Assembly: GCA_949592205.1 (NCBI GenBank)
Contig: CATIUR010000001.1
Coordinates: forward strand, 336,294,250-336,358,249
DNA: 64,000 nt
Direction: 5' to 3'
Source of the DNA: Helichrysum umbraculigerum
Taxonomy: Eukaryota > Streptophyta > Magnoliopsida > Asterales > Asteraceae
The stretch's first letter is position 1; each line of letters opens with the position of its first letter. Below the pieces are notes generated by a model. The model worked only from the letters and a program-made list of their open reading frames with translations. It was not told the DNA's origin and made no database searches. Positions 55,555-64,000 of the stretch are shown here, in pieces. The position numbers were made by a program, and so were the translations under genes.

Positions 55555-58355
55555 GCGTATACGATTCGTACAAATCGTATAAAACAACAATTGTACAAAC
55601 TTGCGGACATTAGTAAAACAATTATTAAACAATGTGAAATTATTTAATTACTTTGACTATTACTTTATATTATGTTTATAATATAACGGAAAACGTACGT
55701 TTTAATTGAAACGTCACCGAACTCTCCGAAAACTCGACCAACCGACAAAACAAAACAAAGTTATGTTTTATTACTTACATAGCTAGTATTTTGATAAATA
55801 CTTCAACTTAATTATCGGGTATTATTTCATATTTTTAAAAACGTATATTTAATCGCGTATAAAATGATTTTTACGTTTAAACGACCGGGAAAACGAACAC
55901 CGCACGGAGCGCAAACACGAGGAAGCAAAAATTGGTGAGATCCACACATGGTGGACCCCACCCCAACCGGCCCAAGCAAGGGGGACATCACCCCCCCTCA
56001 CTTTCTTTCTCCACACACAATCACACAAACACACTCAACATTCTCTCTCTCTCCCTCAATCGGCATTCTCTCTCTCTCTCTAAAATCAATATTAAACCAC
56101 CATAAAAACACCACAAAACCACCTCGGAAGCTAGGCTCGTTTTGAAGAAAAGTGATCACGTGAACGAGAGCTACAACGTCATCTTTTCGGATTTTCGTTT
56201 CGACAACTTTGTAAGTTTTCCGGCGACTCGCAAACTTTTCCGATTACATTTATTTTACTTCCATGTTGTTCCCCTAGCTAAATGATGTCCGAATACGTAA
56301 TTAAAACTCGTTTTTGAACACGTTAACGGAAATGTCGGTTTTGGTCATTTTAAAGAAAACGACACCACAAACCTTAAAAACGACCACCAATAGTTACTAT
56401 GGACTCATTATAACCTATTAAAACTAGTATAAAAGTTCTAGACCCAACGGAAACCGGAAAATACGTTTTCGGAAACTTAAATTCCGAACAGACCTCTTGT
56501 GTCGCATCGGACCAAAATTTCATGCGACACAACACTGTGTCGCATGTTATGTCGCATGTTATGTCACAATGTATGCGACACAACGCTTATGTCGCACTAT
56601 ATGTCGTATCATCTACGACACAAAGTTTACCTATCGCTTGATTGCGACACAACGACTATGTCGTATCGTTGTGTCGTACCCTTGTATGCGACACAACCAT
56701 TGTGTCGCATAAATACCAAACCGAATTCAATCCATACGACACAGACCTTATGTCGCATACGGTCTGTTACACAAGCCTTGTGTCGCAGTTAGCCCAGATC
56801 AGAAAACAAAATATATTCTAAGTGTTGGAGTTACTTTTCAACTACTAAATCAAATACGATGCTACATATACATGAAAATACTATACTTTTGAGGGTATAC
56901 AGCAACACTTGAATACGTACAAGACTATACTAAACTAACGTGAGATTTCACTCACACACGCGTACGAGATTACACTTGGAAATACTTAGGAGATTACACA
57001 CCAACGAACTTACACTGGTACATCACACGGGATTACATCCGATACGAACTTACAAGTTCACTCACTAGTTACGTGCTGGATTACACGTTAACTGATACGA
57101 ACATACACTCGAATACTTACGAGGTTTCACTCGTACCCTTTGGGGTTTAAGCCCATTGGAACTTACGCACACGATACACGTTGTGATACAAACAAACAGT
57201 TATACACGTACGCTCTTCAAAAGTACAACTACTATGAATACATAATAATAATGGATGGAATTATTATTATACACCGATAACAAACGGACCGTATAACTTT
57301 TCTACAAACTACAAACGATTACAAACGTACAAACAAACTAATTGACATTAACTAGTTTGGGAACAACTAGCATGGATACTTTACATGTATTCCATTTACT
57401 TACTAAACCTTATGCGTATTAGGACGCTAAGGGTTGCTAGTTCGGGAATACTACTTGCTTACTTACTGCATTGTCTGCCAGACTCAGGTGAGTCTTACAG
57501 CCCCTACTTTACTGTTTTATACTCAGGGGTGAGATGCATTACTGTTTTCCATGAACACACAAAACTTACTTGCTGCCATGATTTACTTACTGTACGAGAT
57601 TACGGATACGCCAATTGCATGAGTTTACGACTAATCCAATGAAATCCTCCTTAATCATAGTTGTTAGTTATGTGATAAGCGCGAGTTTTAGTATATGGAT
57701 CCATATGGGACTGACAATCCCAGCCCGGGGTAGCACGCACTACCACGAACCGTTCCTGTAGAAACGGGCGTTTCTTACTCGTTCCGTATGAATGTTTTGG
57801 ATTACATTCATGAGGGGGTACCTATATTTACTGTACGTTAAGCTTCAACTATGGTGGCTCATGGCGATTGTATCAAACGGTTAGCATAACCTGCAACCAC
57901 CCACTTATTAAAACTTAAGTAAACGATGAGCATAACCTGTGATCGTTACTTACTGGCTGGCTATGATTTACAAATACTACATGTGTGTTCAAACTATTTA
58001 CTTACTTACAAACCTGTGAGATTCACCAACCTTTTGGTTGACCGTTTTAGTAATGCTTCTCAGGTACACAACATCAGTTGGGATGCTCAGCAGGATAAGC
58101 TTTCTTAGCTCGAGTCGCATGCATTTACAAGCTTGGAGATTTACATACATTACTTTTGTACTTACTGTTATGTATTAGAATCTCTAGGATTTTACTTGAA
58201 CTCGAGTTTGTATTTTGAAACTACTTATGTATTAATGTTATAACTTTTCGAACGTCTCATTTAGAGTCGTTCATTGTATCCTTTGTGCTTGTGATTATTG
58301 ATTAGTAACACCCAAAACATTGCTTCCGCAAACTGTCAAATTTGGGGGTGTTACA
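55395..58355 (+). repeat. 5' LTR of the second gag-only element
   Basis: 2961 bp. It holds (AT)n at about 55517-55552, a CT-rich stretch at 56040-56080, and a GCGACACAA/TTGTGTCGC palindrome array at 56499-56785. It ends with a stretch shared with the element at 37749 (GTCTCATTTAGAGTCGTTCATT, 58253 on, then CTTCCGCAAAC). Confidence 0.88.
56499..56785. repeat. GCGACACAA palindrome array in the second gag-only family
   Basis: At least nine TGCGACACAA or TGTGTCGCA half-sites, with units such as ATGCGACACAACACTGTGTCGCAT (stem 8-9 bp). It is related in motif to the array at 38483 but differs in unit order and spacing. The ORFs crossing it in several frames are repeat translation. Confidence 0.85.
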
Positions 58356-58357
58356 GA

Positions 58358-58371
58358 TTGGTATCAGAGCC
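58358..58371 (+). promoter_or_regulatory. Primer binding site of the second gag-only element
   Basis: TTGGTATCAGAGCC, just after the LTR end; initiator-Met tRNA type. Confidence 0.88.
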
Positions 58372-59224
58372 TAAGGTTATAGTGAACTAGGTTGCATTTA
58401 GTGGGCCTAGACTATGACCGTTAGGCAGTATTCCTCATTAGGTATAACTGGTTCAGGAATTACAGCATACAAGTTTAATTTAACATAGCCTGATCAACTA
58501 TGTACAATTAAATGAAGATGATGTGAGTACTGAAAGGGGTTATGTTGAACAGGAATGCACTAGCTGACTCTGACCTCGAGAGAACCGGGACTTTTACTTG
58601 ATTTTGCTAAACACGAACTAGGCGGTTATGTGATATATATATATATATATATATATACATAGGCCTTTTTCCCCGATACGATACTCTCTCTCGACTACTA
58701 CGAAATCAATATTCTTTAAAATTTCATCGAACAAACGACAACTCGATTCTCGTCATTCTGTCCTTATTTAACTTTATGAATTCACGAATACCGACATACG
58801 TCCGAAGATATCCACACCATTATAACCGACAACCATAGTTACTCGAACATCTTTCGATATGAAAATCGGGATTTTGTTTTTATTCGCTAACTCTACCTAA
58901 TTCGACGTACCCCGCTTTACCGTTAGGTGTAACCTAATAAAACCATTTTCAACTCAATTTTTCGTCAGACTTCAAATTATACAACCGACTTTTACTATCA
59001 AAATTTTATAACAAATGTATTTTTATCAAACATGTTACAAAATTTCTCACAAAAATGTTTTTATAAAATTTTCAAAAACTTCAAAACCGTATAAACTTAT
59101 TTATAGTACACAACTTTAAACAACCTTCAAACTTTGGCGTAGTTTCTCTAAACTTACTAAAATCATCACAATCAAAATTCTTGTTCAAACCTTCACATGT
59201 TCTTTATTTGTTGTTTCAAGGAAC
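58372..59224 (+). other. Leader of the second gag-only element
   Basis: The first about 85 bp is nearly the same as at 40826 (CTAAGGTTATAGTGAACTAG..., GACCGTTAGGCAGTATTCCT). The remainder is AT-rich with an (AT)n tract at about 58629-58657. No ORF. The mini-hairpin array of the other element is not obvious here. Confidence 0.7.
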
Positions 59225-60316
59225 ATGCCTCCTCGACGACAAATTACACTTACTGAAGCCGAAGTCGCGGGTATTATTGCCCGTAGTGTGGCCCAAGCCC
59301 TAGCTGTCCGAGCAACCATTCCTGGTAGCGAAGATACGGCTAACAATACACCTCCACCCAAAACCTGCACCTACAAGGACTTCCAAAACTGCAAACCCTT
59401 GAGCTTTGCAGGTACTGAAGGAGCGATCGGTCTGATTTGTTGGACCGAGAAAATCGAATTAGTATTCCTCATCTGCAACTGCAAGGAAGAGGACAAAGTT
59501 AAGTTCGCCGCCAGCACCTTTTCTGACACCGCCCTTACCTGGTGGAACACCTATGCGCTGACTGTGAGCGTTGCCGATGCTTACAAACTACAGTAGGAGG
59601 AACTGAAGAATATGCTGAGGGGCGAGTACTGCCCAAGAGATGAGCTGAAACAACTAGAGATTGAATTCTGGAATCACAAGATGCAGGGTGATGACATCAC
59701 CTGTTACACCAACCGCTTTCACCAGTTGGCACTTTTGTGCCCATCCATGGTTGATCCCGAGTACAAAAGGATCGAAAAGTACGTTGATGGACTTCCTGAG
59801 CGACTTCAAGACTTAGTTACTTCATCCAAACCGGGAACTATTCAGAGCGCCATTCGTATGGCTCATGAGTTAACGACCAATTCTGTCCGCCGTGGCTCGA
59901 CTTCAACCCCGTCTGCGAATAACAAACGTAAATAGGAAGTAAGTCCCCACTCATCCAACCCGATTCCTGACAAGAAGCTTGCAATTGTCAATGCCAATGA
60001 CTCAAAGGCTTACAAGGGGAGCAAGCCTTACTGCTCCAAATGTGGTCGCCATCATAATGGCTCCTGTCCCTGCACCAAATGCAAGAAATTCGGGCACCTG
60101 GCCCAAGACTGCCGAACCAACCCCACTGGTACTGATGCTCCTGCACCCAAAACCTGCTATGAGTGCAACGGTACCGGGCACTTTAGAAAGGATTGCCCAA
60201 AACTGAAACTCCGGACCAACCACACGAGGAGTAGAGCATACGTAATTAATGCTAGGGAGGATGACCCAAATCCGAGACTTTGTGATTTGCTTAACCCGGG
60301 TACGCTAATTCTTTGA
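59225..60316 (+). pseudogene. gag: Gag of the second gag-only element, two in-frame TAG codons
   Basis: One reading frame from the ATG at 59225 to TGA at 60314-60316, interrupted only by TAG at 59594-59596 and TAG at 59933-59935. The capsid-like part has CTYKDFQNCKPLSFAGTEGA, ALTWWNTYA and ITCYTNRFHQLALLCPSMV. The C-terminal part has a CSKCGRHHNGSC pair and two knuckles, CTKCKKFGHLAQDC and CYECNGTGHFRKDC. At the first stop the related gag at 42476 has tryptophan, so a TGG to TAG change is likely. Domains on both sides are otherwise preserved, which points to recent inactivation or to readthrough. Confidence 0.87.
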
Positions 60317-60614
60317 TTTCTTGAAACTGTTCTCCATAAATCTCTCGCTTAATGATTTATGTGTAATTGTCTCTTATTCTGTGTGTTTTTCTTTGATCCT
60401 AAGTACCCAATAGGATTAGGAAACTACCGACTATACGAATCCCGACCATAAAACTTGTATTACCCTTGGATTACCAATAACAAACTCTTTTCCCAAATAT
60501 CTCACACTGGTTGAGACCGGGAACTCATATATTATTTATTACTTTAAACAAGTCATCCAATAGAACTTCACTTTCTTGCAACAATTATTAAATAGAATAA
60601 TTATTTCGTAGGAA

Positions 60615-61292
60615 ATGACAACACACTCCGTCAACAACCCTACCTTGGATGATGAACTGCTCAGTGAGGAACCAATAATGTTTCCTTACCTCCTCGAACT
60701 CGAGTGTGATACCGAACCTTTCGTTGAATCAGCAACAGTACCTGCTTCCCCTGTTGCTCTAACTGCTGCAAAAGCACCAGTTGATGTAACCTTGACTGCT
60801 GAATCAGTCAGCCACCTCAACCAAACTATTGATTCGCTGCGAAAACAACTGACTGAAGCACGGGAAGACATTGATGACCTACGACGAATTGCTTTCCAAA
60901 ATGACATAAGTATGCGTGAGTACGAGCTACGTTTGATAGCCTTAGAAAACCCTACTTCACCACTAACTTCCCAAAGTACTCCTACTGAAGAGGATAACGA
61001 CACTGACTGTACCCCACCTCCAGCAAAAAGGGTGAAGGTTTACTTGGGAAATAAACCTTACTGCTCCCGATGCACTCGGCATCATGACGAACCGTGTACT
61101 ACACCTACCGGTCGATGCAAATCCTACCCTAAAAGTACGAACCCTCCTAAAGTGAAACTCTGCTTCAACTGTGGGAGTGCTGGCCATCTCAAGGCCCAAT
61201 GCCCACTACCTCTAGACAACAAAACTAAGGGTACGTTACTACCTGACCACTACCCTACCCTGAATACTATAGGATTTACCGTCCTACCGTAG
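60615..61292 (+). CDS. Second ORF: coiled-coil protein with nucleocapsid-like tail
   Basis: 225 residues, intact. The N-terminal 70 residues are acidic and low in complexity. Residues about 72-115 form a likely coiled coil (heptad Leu/Ile in VSHLNQTIDSLRKQLTEAR and following). The C-terminal third resembles the gag nucleocapsid: a NKPYCSRCTRHHDEPC pair like the gag KPYCSKCGRHHNGSC, then a zinc knuckle CFNCGSAGHLKAQC. The position of the first gag knuckle is degenerate here. It lies between gag and the purine tract, where pol would be. A TTTCGTAG just before the ATG could be a splice acceptor. It looks like a duplicated nucleocapsid joined to a new oligomerization domain; its role is unknown. 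Confidence 0.75.
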   Translation: MTTHSVNNPTLDDELLSEEPIMFPYLLELECDTEPFVESATVPASPVALTAAKAPVDVTLTAESVSHLNQTIDSLRKQLTEAREDIDDLRRIAFQNDISMREYELRLIALENPTSPLTSQSTPTEEDNDTDCTPPPAKRVKVYLGNKPYCSRCTRHHDEPCTTPTGRCKSYPKSTNPPKVKLCFNCGSAGHLKAQCPLPLDNKTKGTLLPDHYPTLNTIGFTVLP

Positions 61293-61376
61293 GCTACTAG
61301 TACACATTGTAGCTACCTGACTAGTATCGAACTACCGACCACTACTTCGAACAAATTTCGGGACGAAATTTTATTA

Positions 61377-61388
61377 ACAAGGGGAGAA
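61377..61388 (+). promoter_or_regulatory. Polypurine tract of the second gag-only element
   Basis: ACAAGGGGAGAA directly before the 3' LTR start TGTAACAACCCC, with the TTTCGGGACGAAATTT motif just upstream. Confidence 0.82.
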
Positions 61389-62679
61389 TGTAACAACCCC
61401 AAATTTAGGGCCAATTTAAATTTTCCCTAATTGCGTGTTTATTACTTGTATATAATATGAAATAGGATTATATACATTATGTACTCACTATATATATATG
61501 GATGGAATATATATATATACGCGTATACGATTCGTACAAATCGTATAAAACAACAATTGTACAAACTTGCGGACATTAGTAAAACAATTATTAAACAATG
61601 TGAAATTATTTAATTACTTTGACTATTACTTTATATTATGTTTATAATATAACGGAAAACGTACGTTTTAATTGAAACGTCACCGAACTCTCCGAAAACT
61701 CGACCAACCGACAAAACAAAACAAAGTTATGTTTTATTACTTACATAGCTAGTATTTTGATAAATACTTCAACTTAATTATCGGGTATTATTTCATATTT
61801 TTAAAAACGTATATTTAATTGCGTATAAAATGATTTTTACGTTTAAACGACCGGGAAAACGAACACCGCACGGAGCGCAAACACGAGGAAGCAAAAATTG
61901 GTGAGATCCACACATGGTGGACCCCACCCCAACCGGCCCAAGCAAGGGGGACATCACCCCCCCCTCACTTTCTTTCTCCACACACAATCACACAAACACA
62001 CTCAACATTCTCTCTCTCTCCCTCAATCGGCATTCTCTCTCTCTCTCTAAAATCAATATTAAACCACCATAAAAACACCACAAAACCACCTCGGAAGCTA
62101 GGCTCGTTTTGAAGAAAAGTGATCACGTGAACGAGAGCTACAACGTCATCTTTTCGGATTTTCGTTTCGACAACTTTGTAAGTTTTCCGGCGACTCGCAA
62201 ACTTTTCCGATTACATTTATTTTACTTCCATGTTGTTCCCCTAGCTAAATGATGTCCGAATACGTAATTAAAACTCGTTTTTGAACACGTTAACGGAAAT
62301 GTCGGTTTTGGTCATTTTAAAGAAAACGACACCACAAACCTTAAAAACGACCACCAATAGTTACTATGGACTCATTATAACCTATTAAAACTAGTATAAA
62401 AGTTCTAGACCCAACGGAAACCGGAAAATACGTTTTCGGAAACTTAAATTCTGAACAGACCTCTTGTGTCGCATCGGACCAAAATTTCATGCGACACAAC
62501 ACTGTGTCGCATGTTATGTCGCATGTTATGTCACAATGTATGCGACATAACGCTTATGTCGCACTATATGTCGTATCATCTACGACACAAAGTTTACCTA
62601 TCGCTTGATTGCGACACAACGACTATGTCGTATCGTTGTGTCGTACCCTTGTATGCGACACAACCATTGTGTCGCATAA
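61389..62679 (+). repeat. 3' LTR of the second gag-only element, interrupted
   Basis: Matches 55395-56712 closely; the (AT)n tract is shorter (about 61507-61520). It stops after TGTGTCGCATAA inside the palindrome array. The possible target duplication is CATAA (62675-62679); its partner lies outside the window. Confidence 0.87.
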
Positions 62680-64000
62680 TGTAACACCATCAAATTTCGG
62701 TTTGCGGAAGCTGTCGGGTCGGGTGTTACTAAATCAAATATCACAGCATAAGATACATAATGAACGACTCTAAATGAGACGTTTGAAAATGGTTATACAT
62801 TTCGTAAATAAAAATGTTTACAACGTTATAAGTTTAACAACAAATTCCAAATACATAATTGGAAACTATGAAAGTAAATGCAGAGTAGTCCCATTTGTTG
62901 AAAATATGCGACTCGAACTAGTAAGATCTTGTAGTAATCCTAATCCTGCTGGGCACCTGAGAACACATGCTAAAACAGGTCAGCTATAAAGCTGGTGAGT
63001 TCATAGGGTTTGTTAGTTGAATACATAAAGTATAAATCTTGTATGTTTTGAGAAATTGTTCAGAATCCACGATTCTGATTTGTAGCAAATTGTAGTTGTA
63101 ATTACCAGTGTGTAATTCGAAAGTTTAGGTATCTAATACCTAAGCAATTGTAGTCCGTACCTAAGTACACAATAATTGAGGCATACCGAGCCTGAATACC
63201 TATCTGGTATGAGTAAGTGTATAACGGGAGGCAATACCTGCCTAAGTTGTAACCAAATAACTGTATGACCACGTCATGTGATAGTAAGTAACTGTAGTCC
63301 CGCAGAACTATGATTTAATATATGAGGTGTTGCATCCAGCAACAAGTGATTGTAGATCCGCAGATCTATGTTTGAACGTTTAGCGTGTCCGTTTACCCGA
63401 TTAGCATAAGCTAACCCGGACATGAATTGAGCTAACGGCCTCGCGTGGCAGCACCACCGATCCGTTAACTTATTGTGAATCCCGAGTATCACTCGCTGAT
63501 CCATTGATTGAAATTTCGTCCACTGCAATACCGTGGTTTCGTTTTGTGCCCACTTTACCGTGGCATCGTTTGGTGCCCGCTGCAATACCGCGGCATCGTT
63601 TTTGGAATTGCTCGCAGCAATTTGTGATTGAGCCGGCAGTACAACGACATGCCCGACTAAGTTGTTTGAGAGCCAGCAGTACTCAACATGCCTGATGCCG
63701 CCCGAACGGTCGGTCGCGATTTTACTCGCGTCGTTGCGGACCTCTCGTTTAGAGCGGCGATCAGAGGGTTTTAAAATTTATATTTGCGGGGCCTAAGTAT
63801 ACCTAGTTACTATTGGTGTATAGCAGCAAGGATGACCTAGGGTCGTTCTCTGAGTCAGTGTATTGTGGATCGTGGACGAAACAGGCGTACTTATCAATCT
63901 AGCGGGTTTTAAAAGATTTTTGATTGGTGGTTTTGTTTTTGGTTTTTTTATACTTAGGCAGGAAATGTAAATTAAAGCAGATAAAGTAAATGTAGATAGC
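62680..64000 (-). mobile_element. LTR-type element on the minus strand, running off the window
   Basis: Starts TGTAACACC and is the diverged reverse complement of the LTR 3' end of the element at 37749-47080 (for example CGGAAGCTGTCGGGTCGGG at 62706 and TGGTGAGTTCATAGG at 62993). It also shares the degenerate CGATGCCACGGTATTGCAG-type repeats (about 63525-63600). Similarity fades after about 63740, where sequence around AGCAAGGATGACCTAGGGTC may belong to yet another element. No gene recognised. Confidence 0.7.

Larger units (their letters stand above)
55395..62679 (+). mobile_element. Second gag-only LTR element with an extra zinc-knuckle ORF; 3' LTR truncated
   Basis: 5' LTR 55395-58355 (TGTAACAACCCC...GGGGTGTTACA), initiator-Met primer site, gag (broken), a second ORF, a purine tract and a 3' LTR from 61389 that is interrupted at 62679 by another element. 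No pol. It shares the post-primer leader, the LTR 3' end and the region before the purine tract with the element at 37749, but its LTRs are otherwise distinct. Confidence 0.88.

Noticed and set aside
59979..60206. Separate small ORF at 59979-60206
   Set aside because: It is a shadow frame over the gag zinc knuckles, which read correctly in the frame of 59225.

Overview
The window is plant nuclear DNA, almost certainly from a eudicot. Evidence: TTTAGGG-type telomere-like repeats, GT-AG introns, a plant-type DNA topoisomerase II gene relic, plant hAT, Mutator and Stowaway elements, and nested Ty3/gypsy LTR retrotransposons of Athila and chromovirus type. The gag and LTR style reminds me of Asteraceae genomes, but that is a low-confidence impression. 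I see no rRNA or tRNA gene, no CRISPR and no prokaryotic operon. Only a few reading frames look intact, and all belong to transposable elements.

Region 1 (1-14257) is a degenerate host locus. Two palindromic Mutator-like foldback elements with telomere-like cores (385-1207 and 2442-3323) and a short hAT element (1643-2273) lie upstream of a topoisomerase II pseudogene (3463 to about 13790). The pseudogene keeps many exons and GT-AG introns. It has lost the second half of the TOPRIM region and the catalytic tyrosine, carries frameshifts, and contains a large inverted duplication of one exon. A non-autonomous hAT element sits in its second coding block, and a hAT element with an intact 701-residue transposase (3893-7706) sits inside that one. 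A Stowaway-like MITE lies in a late intron. An approximately 108-bp tandem repeat follows the gene.

Region 2 (14258-30570) is a two-level nest. A minus-strand, gag-only LTR element (TSD TGTGT) landed in the tandem repeat, and a 13.8-kb Athila-like element (16321-30110, TSD CCTCC, two 1438-bp LTRs) later landed in its gag. The Athila-like element has gag, an in-frame TAG, pol, and a third ORF between pol and the 3' LTR. That ORF looks like a separate transcription unit: a palindrome array shared with the LTR, a TATA box, a tiny first exon and an intron.

Region 3 (30663-51212) is an old minus-strand chromovirus-like element with broken gag, protease, RT, RNase H, integrase and a chromodomain-like tail. 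It is interrupted by a solo LTR (34314-36789) and by a young gag-only LTR element with 3.1-kb LTRs (37749-47080). One of its LTRs also carries a Mutator-type MITE, and the other LTR shows the empty site.

Region 4 (51213-55394) is AT-rich, sparsely featured DNA with a long (AAT)n tract, a MITE, a possible two-exon micro-gene behind an E2F-like site, and degenerate tandem repeats. Region 5 (55395-62679) is a relative of the young gag-only element. Its gag has two in-frame TAG codons, and it has a second ORF with a coiled coil and a zinc knuckle. Its 3' LTR is cut by another LTR-type element that runs on from 62680.

The recurring unexplained theme is arrays of short hairpin-forming palindromes. 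Distinct arrays occur in the LTRs of four element families, and one sits in the untranslated leader of the young gag-only element, where different repeat units keep the stem while changing both of its sides.
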